Of a DNA stretch of 64,000 bases, positions 15,616 to 25,929 are shown in pieces; the first letter of the stretch is position 1; every line of letters starts with the position of its first letter. Position numbers and translations under genes: made by a program. The stretch covers positions 484,501 to 548,500 of the forward strand of contig NZ_JACJVJ010000001.1 in assembly GCF_014237875.1 (NCBI RefSeq). The letters are read 5' to 3'. The DNA is from Parasphingopyxis marina (GTDB lineage: Bacteria; Pseudomonadota; Alphaproteobacteria; Sphingomonadales; Sphingomonadaceae). A model generated the notes under the pieces. That model worked only from the letters and a program-made list of their open reading frames with translations. It was not told where the DNA came from and did no database searches.

Positions 15616-16050
15616 CTAGCGCTCCAGCTGGCCGCGGATCGCGCCGGCCGGATGATCCGCATTGTGGACGTTGAAATAGAAGCCGGCCGGGTTCTCCCGG
15701 ATTTCCCGTCGCAGCGCCGCGGTCGCATCGAGGCAGCCGTCGCTGCCGCCATCGGCGCCCGGCGCGTCCAGCGTCAGCACCGGCGGCCCGGCTTCGCCCA
15801 CCGCGCCGCGATGAACATGCGCCGCCGTCGCCGTGCCGATATTCTCGACCGCGAGGACATAGCAGAACTGTTCATTCTCCGCGTGCCATTCGAGCGTCGC
15901 GATGCCGGTGCCGTCGGCATCGCCCGGCCCGGGCGCTTCATTGGCGCCCGAAAGATCGGCAAAGTAGCTTTCTTCCTCCTGTGCCGCCGCCGGCCCCGCA
16001 AGGCCGATCGCGGCAGCGATCAGAGCCGCAAAACATGATATATTCCGCAT
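15616..16050 (-). CDS. CHRD domain secreted protein
   Basis: A 144-residue protein with a Sec signal (MRNISCFAALIAAAIGLAGPAAA-QEE). The mature part is a single CHRD domain: ADLSGANEAP, GIATLEWHAENEQFCYVLAV, AAHVHRGAVGEAGPPVLTLD, and the end HPAGAIRGQL. A cysteine pair (C in QFCYV and DGCLD) is conserved with the second CHRD protein at 17818-18309. GGGAGAATTAGGG lies before the start. It is periplasmic or extracellular; the role is unknown. Confidence 0.82.
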   Translation of the reverse strand: MRNISCFAALIAAAIGLAGPAAAQEEESYFADLSGANEAPGPGDADGTGIATLEWHAENEQFCYVLAVENIGTATAAHVHRGAVGEAGPPVLTLDAPGADGGSDGCLDATAALRREIRENPAGFYFNVHNADHPAGAIRGQLER

Positions 16051-16190
16051 CCCTAATTCTCCCAAGATCGTCCGGTCGGCTCGGGAGGCGCGGGACGCCC
16101 GCGCCGCCGCCGGATCGTGGCCCGACCATAGCATATCGCCGTGCCCGGGCGGGAGAGGGATTCGCGCCGCCGGGGGAAGGCGCCGGCCAT

Positions 16191-16850
16191 CTATATCGCG
16201 TCGAGTATCTCGGCTTTCTTGGCCTGGAAATCGGCCTGGGTGATCAGATCCCGGTCGAGCAGGTCGCGAAGCTCGGCGAGCCGCGCCGCCGCGTCATGAT
16301 CCTCGCCGGCCCATTCCCCGTCGCCGTCGTCCTGCGTGTCGAGCGCCCTATGGCGGACAGAGACCTTGCCTGTCTTTCCGTTCTTTACGGCGTCGGCGAC
16401 GAGCGAGAGTATCGCGCTGATATCGCCGCCGCGCGCCGCTTCGTGCAGGCTGTCGGTATCGCGCGGCGCTTCGTCGGGCGCTGCCGGGGCGACGAGCGGA
16501 TCCGGAACCTCCTCCCATGGGCCGACCCGGTCTTCCGGCCGGCGCCGGAGGACCGGCAGGAGGGGGAGGATCAGCGCGAAGGCGGCCGCCGAATAGACGA
16601 GAAACGCCGCGAGGAGCGCGTTCAGCGACACATCCTGCACGCGCCCTTCGGCCAGGCAGGAGAAGCTGCGCAGGAGGCCGCTTTCGCCGGGATCGATCGC
16701 AAGAACGCCATCGCAGACCAGCGGCGCGGCGACATTGGCGAGCGGCGGATAGAGCGCGATTCCCGCCGTCGCGATCGCCAGCCCGGCCAGCAGGGCGCCG
16801 GCAATCGCGATGAGCCAGAAGGCCCGGGGAAGGGATCGGAACAGCAGCAT
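16191..16850 (-). CDS. Membrane protein with SHOCT C-terminal domain
   Basis: A 219-residue protein. Two membrane helices (FWLIAIAGALLAGLAIATAG and the one around ALLAAFLVYSAAAFALILPL) enclose a periplasmic loop with two cysteines (LVCDG, SFSCLAEG). A charged linker leads to a terminal SHOCT motif (LAELRDLLDRDLITQADFQAKK). It has the same layout as the gene at 22268-22780. SHOCT motifs usually mediate oligomerisation; nothing more can be said. Confidence 0.72.
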   Translation of the reverse strand: MLLFRSLPRAFWLIAIAGALLAGLAIATAGIALYPPLANVAAPLVCDGVLAIDPGESGLLRSFSCLAEGRVQDVSLNALLAAFLVYSAAAFALILPLLPVLRRRPEDRVGPWEEVPDPLVAPAAPDEAPRDTDSLHEAARGGDISAILSLVADAVKNGKTGKVSVRHRALDTQDDGDGEWAGEDHDAAARLAELRDLLDRDLITQADFQAKKAEILDAI

Positions 16851-17078
16851 CGTCGGCGCGCCTTTCAACCGATTGGCCGGAGAGCGTAGCGCGCCGCCAT
16901 GATTCGGCCCAAGGGGAATCGTCTCCCCTTCGCCCTCGGCCCGGCCCGACTCCGCCCCGGCTTGCCGAGCATCGCCCCAACATCGCCGGAGCATCGCCCG
17001 AGCATGGCGCGGCCCCGGCCGGGAAAGCGGCGAAGCGGGCTTCAGAAAGTGTGGGAAGACCGGGGCGGGCCCCAGCCT

Positions 17079-17276
17079 CTAATCTTCGCGCGCGGCCTTT
17101 TCGGCGGCGATCTTTTCGCGCTGGGCGGTATTGTGTTCGACGCGCTCGGCCATTTGCAGCCAGGCGTCGCGCGAGCGGATATTGCGTTCGCGGACATTGT
17201 CGAGACTGGTTTCGCTGGCCTCATGTTCGGCCTGGGCGGCGAGCTTGCGGTAATGTTCGGCGGGGTAGGTAACCAT
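17079..17276 (-). CDS. Small charged helical protein, unknown
   Basis: 65 residues, MVTYPAEHYRKLAAQAEHEA and so on, with no signal or membrane segment. Glu, Ala, Arg and Lys dominate and the whole is predicted helical. GGAG lies 5' of the ATG. It precedes a stem-loop region and the cspA gene runs the same way upstream, 75 nt away. No function known. Confidence 0.6.
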   Translation of the reverse strand: MVTYPAEHYRKLAAQAEHEASETSLDNVRERNIRSRDAWLQMAERVEHNTAQREKIAAEKAARED

Positions 17277-17351
17277 GAAACCGGAACTCGCTTTTGGAGG
17301 AACGGGAAAAAAAGGGCGGCGCCGCTACCGGTCGCCGCCCCGTTTTCCGGT

Positions 17352-17558
17352 TTAGGCCTCGGCGAGGTTCGTCGCGGCTTCCTTGCCATTGCGGCCGGTT
17401 TCGAGCTCGAAGGAGACCTTCTGGCCTTCGTTGAGCGTCTGCATGCCGGCGGCTTCAACGGCGGAAATGTGGACGAAGGCGTCCTTGCCGCCGTCTTCGG
17501 GCTCGATAAAGCCGTAGCCCTTGCTGCTGTTGAAAAATTTTACGGTGCCAATAGGCAT
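17352..17558 (-). CDS. cspA: Cold-shock protein, CspA family
   Basis: 68 residues, a single cold-shock OB fold. RNP1 is [10 protein letters not shown] and RNP2 is [10 protein letters not shown]; the start [12 protein letters not shown] is canonical. It binds single-stranded nucleic acid and melts RNA structure. The 5' region (17559-17640) is long enough for a structured leader, as in other cspA genes, but I could not establish a fold. Confidence 0.93.
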   Translation of the reverse strand: MPIGTVKFFNSSKGYGFIEPEDGGKDAFVHISAVEAAGMQTLNEGQKVSFELETGRNGKEAATNLAEA

Positions 17559-17817
17559 AGTCTTGTTCCCTATTTTGGGTGTCGTCCCCATCGGGGGAGG
17601 ACAGGATAAGCCGCGACCGAACACCGGGCGCGGCCTGCGTCATATTGCGTGTAGTAAGGGAATAGAGGGCGTTGGACGCCTTAGTCCGTCGCCACGTGCG
17701 ACATCGGCAGTGCCCGCGATATACGCCCAGTTGTGGATAAGTGCAATCAAAAGGATTCCGGCCCGTGCGGCGCCCCGCCGCAGGGCCGGGTCCGGCGATC
17801 GAACGAATCCCGCCGCC

Positions 17818-18309
17818 CTAGCGCGAAAGCTGCCCGCGGACCGCGCCGCCGGGATAGTCGGCCGTATGCACGTTGACATAATAGCCGGCCGGATTGGCGA
17901 TGATCGCCGCGGCGAGCGTGCGTTCCACGCTGTAGCAGCGCGAGGAGCGGCCGTTCAGCGGCGGATCCAGCGTTAGCACCGGCGGCCCGGCCTCCCCGCG
18001 CGCGCCGCGATGGATATGCGCGGCGGTCGGCTGGGAAATCGCCTGCACCGTCAAGGCGAAGCAGATATTGTTGGTGGTCGCGTCGGCGGTGATCCGTGCG
18101 GTGCCCGATCCGTCGGGGTCGCCCCGAACGCCATCGGGCCCCGGCACCTCCTGCCCGCCGGAAAGCCCGGTCGTATAGGTTTCGCCGACGGTATCGGCGA
18201 TCGTCGCGCAGGCCGTGAGCGCCAGCGCCCCGGCCAGCGCCCCGGCAAGCGCCGCGCAGGGCAGCGGAAGGGCGGCAGGGAAAAGCGCGATGCGGGATAG
18301 GCGGGGCAT
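17818..18309 (-). CDS. CHRD domain lipoprotein
   Basis: A 163-residue protein whose signal ends ALALTAC-AT, a lipobox. One CHRD domain follows: TTGLSGGQEVPGP, GTARITADATTNNICFALTV, AAHIHRGARGEAGPPVLTLD, YPGGAVRGQLSR. It is a paralogue of 15616-16050, with the same cysteine pair, but membrane-anchored. The function is unknown. Confidence 0.82.
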   Translation of the reverse strand: MPRLSRIALFPAALPLPCAALAGALAGALALTACATIADTVGETYTTGLSGGQEVPGPDGVRGDPDGSGTARITADATTNNICFALTVQAISQPTAAHIHRGARGEAGPPVLTLDPPLNGRSSRCYSVERTLAAAIIANPAGYYVNVHTADYPGGAVRGQLSR

Positions 18310-18416
18310 GATATTGGTCTCCTCACTGCCCCTGCCGCCCGGGATTAGGGGGCGGCGCGGGCTTTGGCTAGAGGCCTTGTGGCGAGGGCGGCCCGGTTGA
18401 CACTGGTTGACACAGG

Positions 18417-19340
18417 TCAGGGGTCTTCGCCGCCCGCCAGGCCCCTGCCGTTGCGATCCTCCCCGTCGCGATCCTCCCAGTCGCTATCCTCCCAGTCGGC
18501 AACCGCCTCATCGTCATCCTCATACATCCGGTCGGCCAGCCCGCTGCGTTCGGCGCGCAGCCATTGCTCCCCGCTCCATTCCTCCGCCTCGGCCGGATCG
18601 AGATCGGCGATATCCACCTCTTCGGGCGGGGTCGCCATGATGCGCTTATAGGCGATCAGCGCCTCGAGCGCCTCTTCGTCGCCGGCATAGCCGCACGGCC
18701 CTTCCGCCGGGGCGACAAAGGGCTGCCCCTCCTTCCAGTCCCACTGCGCGCTGGCGGCGATCTCGGCGAGCAGCATCTCCCGGTCCACCGCCGGCGCTTC
18801 CTGGCCGCCGTCCGCCCCACCGTTCCTCCCGTCGCTCTCGGGCGGATCGAGGCAATCGAGCAAAGCCTCGAAATGCCGTTCGGACTGCTGCAGCGGCCGG
18901 GCGGCGAGCCGATCGTCGTCGCAGCGCCGGTCCGCCCGGGCCAGCATGTGGCGCAGCATCACGCCGTCGGGCTTGGTCCGCTCGGCCAGCTGGCCGTCGA
19001 TCACCACCTCCTCGGTCACGCCGACCATCGCCCGTTCCAGGCACAGATCGACCAGCGCATCGCGGTGCCGCAGCATCGCCCCCTGCCAGGCCCGCTCGAA
19101 CGCCGTGTCGCGCGCGCGCAGCGCATAGACCGACTGGCGCGACAGCCCCATCTCCCGGCACACGCCCAGCACATTGCCGGTATCGGCGAGGCGGCTGAGG
19201 AAATAGCGGATGCGCGGCGGCGTCCAGCCCGGATCGACGGGCGAAGCGCGAGCGGGGAGGGCGTCCGGCAATTGGCGCGGAGGGGAGGAAGCGGCCGGTC
19301 CGGCGGCGTCCGGGCGATGCTGATTCTCGGGGGTCGTCAT
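18417..19340 (-). CDS. HTH-containing protein with acidic C-terminus
   Basis: A 307-residue cytosolic protein. Residues ~40-85 (RIRYFLSRLADTGNVLGVCR, then EMGLSRQSVYALRARD) form a helix-turn-helix like those in phage terminase small subunits and Tn-associated regulators. The last ~60 residues are very acidic, with a D/E/W-rich low-complexity end (DWEDSDWEDRDGEDRNGRG). There is no phage gene nearby. The motif TTGCAATGTTGGA lies 24-39 nt before the ATG. The role is unknown. Confidence 0.6.
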   Translation of the reverse strand: MTTPENQHRPDAAGPAASSPPRQLPDALPARASPVDPGWTPPRIRYFLSRLADTGNVLGVCREMGLSRQSVYALRARDTAFERAWQGAMLRHRDALVDLCLERAMVGVTEEVVIDGQLAERTKPDGVMLRHMLARADRRCDDDRLAARPLQQSERHFEALLDCLDPPESDGRNGGADGGQEAPAVDREMLLAEIAASAQWDWKEGQPFVAPAEGPCGYAGDEEALEALIAYKRIMATPPEEVDIADLDPAEAEEWSGEQWLRAERSGLADRMYEDDDEAVADWEDSDWEDRDGEDRNGRGLAGGEDP

Positions 19341-19363
19341 CCGACAGGATAAGTCAGATGATC

Positions 19364-19378
19364 TCCAACATTGCAAGG
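19364..19378 (-). promoter_or_regulatory. CCTTGCAATGTTGGA motif, copy 1
   Basis: This 15-nt sequence occurs identically at 42209-42223, again upstream of a leftward gene. The TTGCAA part could be a -35 element; a conserved 15-nt match is more than a -35 needs, which suggests an operator or shared promoter type. Confidence 0.4.
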
Positions 19379-19396
19379 AAATAGGATTTTGTACTG

Positions 19397-20818
19397 TTAA
19401 CTGGCCTTCTCCAATTCGGAATAGGTGGGAAGCTCAATCTTTACGCCGACATAGAGCTCATCGGGGTCGAAGAGTGCTCCGATGTTGAGATTGTGCAGCA
19501 ACAAGATGGCTGCGTCTTCCGGGCCGTTCATTTCGGCGGTAGCGATCTTTTGGGCCGTATCGCCCGGCTTGATTACATACGACCGAACCTTGTCCGGAAC
19601 CCGTAGGTTCCGATCGTCCCACAGGGATTTCGTTTCTAATAGCGCTTGAGAAATCTCGATTTCAGTCTCTTGCTTCATCTCTTCAAGTGCAGGCCAAAAT
19701 TCTTTCAAAGAAGGAGGGCGATATTTCTGAACTTCTGGTAGATTTTTCGCATCAGTGTGAAAGCGCCGCACTAGAGATTTATGAAAATCTGTGCGGTCTA
19801 TCCCGGTGAAATGGCGGTCGCCTAAGCCAACTCCTACCAACCTATCTTTCCAACTCCAATCAAGCTTTCCATTAGCGTTGAACAGCTGCGCCCGATGGTT
19901 CGGCTTCAAATCATAAAGTGGGGATTGCGAATCAACATCAAAAGCTAGTCCTTCTCGCCTCGCGGCATTAAAGATCCATTCTAGTGCCGCGTCCGACAGT
20001 CCTCGAACTGGGCCACCGCCACCAACCGCGGAATGGGTGCCCGGAAAAATAATCTGTTCGTATCGATTGCCGCTATCTGACGCTGCATTCAGGTCTGCCA
20101 GATTGCTCCATAGGCTTGGTTCAAAAGTTTTGCGCTTTTCATCCGCTGCCACTGCATGCCGAGCTCTTTTCACGAATGAACTCAGTGCAGTGTCATGAAA
20201 CTGATACTTTTTATTCAAAAACCGTAACAATCTCAGATTGTTGGGGATCCCTAGTGCCCCAACAGTGTCCCAAACTCCAACGTATTTTATCGCCAGATCA
20301 ACATCATGATCTGTGCCTTCATAATCGTGAGCTTTCTTCCTCCATGCCTTGTCGCCGGGCAAGCACAGCATAGGGCAGTGTTCGAAACGGAACTGGCGAG
20401 CGAGTTCTGAACCTGGAGAGGCTTCTTTGTCGCGACTCAAATATAAGTTGAAAGCTGCTCGGATGTGATGGAGAGAGCGGCGAGATACTATACCACAGTT
20501 CCTAACCAGTCCCACAAATGAGCGTGCAGTAAATGCCCCTCTAGAAAAACCAAAAACATAAATTTCATCGCCGGGTTCATAGTTCAGAACTAAAAAATGA
20601 TATGCCTCAATGACATTATCTTTTAGGCCGTGGCCAAAAATCCCACCTGTCAGTCGAGCTGTTCTTGTTGTACCAACACCTTCATCATAGTGGATTATCT
20701 GCGGATTGCCCTCGGGATCTCGGCGGCTAATCGATTGGCTAACTCGCGCTACGTTGGTTGGATACGCGCCATCAATCTTGTTCCACGTACCATCAAAGCA
20801 AAAAGCTATGCGCCTCAT
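19397..20818 (-). CDS. DUF2235 alpha/beta-hydrolase with LysM-like tail (putative defence effector)
   Basis: A 473-residue protein. The DUF2235 (T6SS phospholipase Tle1-like) fold starts at MRRIAFCFDGTWN, has the nucleophile elbow YVFGFSRGAFTAR, KYVGVWDTVGALGIP, and FPGTHSAVGGGG, which supplies the usual catalytic His region. The last ~55 residues (RSYVIKPGDTAQKIA ... GVKIELP) look like a LysM fold. Its ATG overlaps the stop of the KwaB-like gene (ATGA). There is no VgrG, Hcp, PAAR or chaperone nearby. Codon use is AT-rich compared with the flanks. I infer a membrane-attacking effector of the defence operon; a lipase activity is family knowledge, not shown here. Confidence 0.75.
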   Translation of the reverse strand: MRRIAFCFDGTWNKIDGAYPTNVARVSQSISRRDPEGNPQIIHYDEGVGTTRTARLTGGIFGHGLKDNVIEAYHFLVLNYEPGDEIYVFGFSRGAFTARSFVGLVRNCGIVSRRSLHHIRAAFNLYLSRDKEASPGSELARQFRFEHCPMLCLPGDKAWRKKAHDYEGTDHDVDLAIKYVGVWDTVGALGIPNNLRLLRFLNKKYQFHDTALSSFVKRARHAVAADEKRKTFEPSLWSNLADLNAASDSGNRYEQIIFPGTHSAVGGGGPVRGLSDAALEWIFNAARREGLAFDVDSQSPLYDLKPNHRAQLFNANGKLDWSWKDRLVGVGLGDRHFTGIDRTDFHKSLVRRFHTDAKNLPEVQKYRPPSLKEFWPALEEMKQETEIEISQALLETKSLWDDRNLRVPDKVRSYVIKPGDTAQKIATAEMNGPEDAAILLLHNLNIGALFDPDELYVGVKIELPTYSELEKAS

Positions 20819-21675
20819 AATCTTCGCCTCGAATTTGCCATCCAGCGATCATTTGTAATCGGCGAGCGATAGATGCCGTTATCGAGAAATTTGAGAACGG
20901 TGATAAGGTCCCTTCCTTCGGGCAGAACAATTCTCCCTCGTTCTACCTGAATTTCTAGCTCCATTTGTGCTGCAAGTTCTTGCACGTCTTGAGCTGGCCG
21001 CTCCGCAATTACTCCGGCCCTGGAAATGGAAAAAATCAGTTTCCTTGCCGTTTGATTTGCATTTTCACAAAAATCCTCGAGATTTCCCAAATCAACTGGA
21101 TGATTATCTGCAAATGCAATTATATCCGCATCCGTAGCTTCTCGATATATCTCAAATAAATTAAATACTTGTTTTAAAACATTAAATTTCTTGAACTGCA
21201 CATGCCCTCGCTGCATGATTGCGTCGATTTTAGGCGCTATTAACAGCGACGGCTCCTCCAACTTAGAGAAGGTTTCCCCATTAAAAAACAGTGGTGCTTT
21301 CCGAGTTAGGGCTTGGGCGCGAGTAAAATTCTGAACCAAATACCGTTCATTCGCGACTTCTTCTGGGCACCAGACAAGGGCTCGTATATCTTCAATGGGC
21401 GTTTCATTCGGTCGAAATGGATCTCGACCAATGGCTCCCTGAGCTATTTGTTGGACAACATCCCCCATTTCCTCAATCATCGGCATATCTACAATTTGAT
21501 GTTGATCGGGGTTATACCCGCCATCAAATCCGACGGTTTCCTCAATGCCTTCAAGAAACTGCTCTTCATATATCGGAAATAGATCGTTCAGACTCTGCTG
21601 GACAGCGCCATCAACCTGCATCAATCGAACTTCTGCTATGCCGCGAGGACCGATTAGCCCGTATAAGTTGCCCAA
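20815..21675 (-). CDS. KwaB-like DUF4868 protein (Kiwa anti-phage system)
   Basis: A 286-residue cytosolic protein. The C-terminal two thirds has the DUF4868 layout: RKAPLFFNGETFSKLEE, IDAIMQRGHVQFKKFNVLKQ, FNLFEIYREATDADI, and a terminal LKFLDNGIYRSPITNDRW followed by a basic NSRRRL. This matches what I know of KwaB, the nucleic-acid-binding partner of KwaA. It lies 11 nt after the KwaA-like gene and overlaps the hydrolase gene. It is AT-rich, as are its partners. The assignment needs a profile search. Confidence 0.65.
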   Translation of the reverse strand: MGNLYGLIGPRGIAEVRLMQVDGAVQQSLNDLFPIYEEQFLEGIEETVGFDGGYNPDQHQIVDMPMIEEMGDVVQQIAQGAIGRDPFRPNETPIEDIRALVWCPEEVANERYLVQNFTRAQALTRKAPLFFNGETFSKLEEPSLLIAPKIDAIMQRGHVQFKKFNVLKQVFNLFEIYREATDADIIAFADNHPVDLGNLEDFCENANQTARKLIFSISRAGVIAERPAQDVQELAAQMELEIQVERGRIVLPEGRDLITVLKFLDNGIYRSPITNDRWMANSRRRL

Positions 21676-21686
21676 TTTTCTCTCCC

Positions 21687-22208
21687 CTATCTCTCCTTCA
21701 CTTCCATGATTACATAGTCGCTCAATGACACCACTTCAATTGTATCAACTACGTTTCGAATCGATCTACGAGTAATGAGGACTCTTGCCACGTTATCTGG
21801 AGTGGCCACCTTATAAAAATGCCACTTAAATATATTCAGAAGTGGGTTAAAATGATAATTATTTCCACTCATAACAACTATTAGAAAGAGTATAACTACT
21901 GGTATTGCTATAGAATAATTTAAACTATCTGCGGGACTTGTAAAAAGTGGAGATATGTATAGCAATAGAAATGCGATATTTTCCTGATCTGCCGTTTCTG
22001 CATATGTGAATTTCACCTTCTTTCTTGATAATTTTGCTCGAATAAGCGAAATATATATAAGGGCAGTTAAAGTCAGTACGATTGCAGCTAAAAGCAAAAT
22101 CAGGGCGGCCCGTTTTTCTCCTGATATTGATAAGGCATAGGCATAAACTATCGCTACGGGAGCTATCGCCGTAGACGTAAATAAAAACCGAGAAATAAAG
22201 CCAAGCAT
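21687..22208 (-). CDS. KwaA-like four-helix membrane protein (Kiwa anti-phage system)
   Basis: A 173-residue protein with hydrophobic helices at about residues 5-26, 33-55, 78-95 and 99-113, then a cytosolic tail (FNPLLNIFKWHFYKVAT, RVLITRRSIRN). The order of four helices, NP-containing loop and short basic tail fits KwaA. No Shine-Dalgarno is visible, but the ATG lies 6 nt after the stop of a duplicated uvrA 3' end, so it may be coupled to that. GC content is markedly lower than in flanking DNA. Confidence 0.55.
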   Translation of the reverse strand: MLGFISRFLFTSTAIAPVAIVYAYALSISGEKRAALILLLAAIVLTLTALIYISLIRAKLSRKKVKFTYAETADQENIAFLLLYISPLFTSPADSLNYSIAIPVVILFLIVVMSGNNYHFNPLLNIFKWHFYKVATPDNVARVLITRRSIRNVVDTIEVVSLSDYVIMEVKER

Positions 22209-22214
22209 TTTGTT

Positions 22215-22265
22215 CTACTTCAGCATAGCCTTCAAATACTCCCCCGTAAAACTCCCCTTCGTCTC
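22215..22265 (-). pseudogene. Duplicated 3' end of uvrA (17 codons)
   Basis: Read on the minus strand, these bases encode [16 protein letters not shown]-stop; the true uvrA ends [17 protein letters not shown]-stop (22874-22824). The DNA is also similar (about 80 percent by eye, one codon missing). It starts 3 nt after the SHOCT stop and ends 6 nt before the kwaA-like start. It looks like a scar of integration or recombination at the uvrA 3' end. Confidence 0.8.
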
Positions 22266-22267
22266 CC

Positions 22268-22780
22268 CTAGCCCTTCCGCCGCGCCTCGGCGACCATCCG
22301 CTCATAGCTTGCTTCGTCGATCAGCCCCTGGGTGCGCAGGGTGGAGAGGGCGTCGAGCTTGGCGGGGAGGTCGGCGTCCTGCATGTCGATCGTCCGGCCC
22401 TCCATGCGGATGCGCGGATCGCCGATCGCGCGGATCGCCTCGCGCATCCGTGCCGTCTGGCCGCGCAGCGCGCGCAGGCCGAAGAAAAACAACAGCAAAA
22501 AGGTGATCAGGCTGTAGATGCCGATGGCGGTGAGGATCGCGCTGGCCGTCACGTCCTCCGCTTCCTGCCCGTCGCGATAGCATACGAACGCGCTGTTATA
22601 GGTGACCTCGTTGGCGGACTCGCCGCGGATCACATCCTGGCTCAGCTCGCCGCCCGCGCACACGATCGGCTGGGCGACCTGCGCGATGGGCGGGAAGGCG
22701 AGCGGCGCGACCCAGCCGATCATCACCCCGAAAAACAGGCTGATCCCGATCAGCCAAGCGAAAACCTTGCGCAAGTTCAT
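22268..22780 (-). CDS. Membrane protein with SHOCT C-terminal domain
   Basis: A 170-residue protein. Two helices (VFAWLIGISLFFGVMIGWVA; ILTAIGIYSLITFLLLFFFG) flank a periplasmic loop with two cysteines (IVCAGG, AFVCYRDG). The end (ALSTLRTQGLIDEASYERMV) is a SHOCT motif. It is a distant paralogue of 16191-16850. It follows uvrA by 43 nt in the same direction, and its stop abuts the uvrA 3' duplicate. Confidence 0.72.
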   Translation of the reverse strand: MNLRKVFAWLIGISLFFGVMIGWVAPLAFPPIAQVAQPIVCAGGELSQDVIRGESANEVTYNSAFVCYRDGQEAEDVTASAILTAIGIYSLITFLLLFFFGLRALRGQTARMREAIRAIGDPRIRMEGRTIDMQDADLPAKLDALSTLRTQGLIDEASYERMVAEARRKG

Positions 22781-22823
22781 GCCGTCATTCCCCCCTGTGG
22801 CGGCGCGCCCTCTGTTTCGCGCC

Positions 22824-25721
<2,898 letters not shown>

Positions 25722-25929
25722 GGGAAAGGTTTGTTCCAGATTTGTTCTGTTCGCGCAAGCCCGAATCCGGCGCGATCCGGGCAGGCTGCCGACATGTGTG
25801 GCCGCCCTGCAAATGGCAAGGGTTCGGTGCGTTGCGGATCCGAAACAATTCTCGACGGCTTTAAATGGCTGTTTACCCCGTGCCCCTACGGCTTTGTGCG
25901 GGGGACAACGGGGGAGCGGGGGAGGCACG

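Noticed and set aside
18417-19340. Prophage terminase small subunit
   Set aside because: The HTH is similar, but no large subunit, portal, capsid or integrase is near and the C-terminus is atypical.
19397-20818. Type VI secretion effector
   Set aside because: DUF2235 is typical of Tle1 effectors, but there is no VgrG, Hcp, PAAR, adaptor or immunity lipoprotein, and the gene overlaps a DUF4868 gene.
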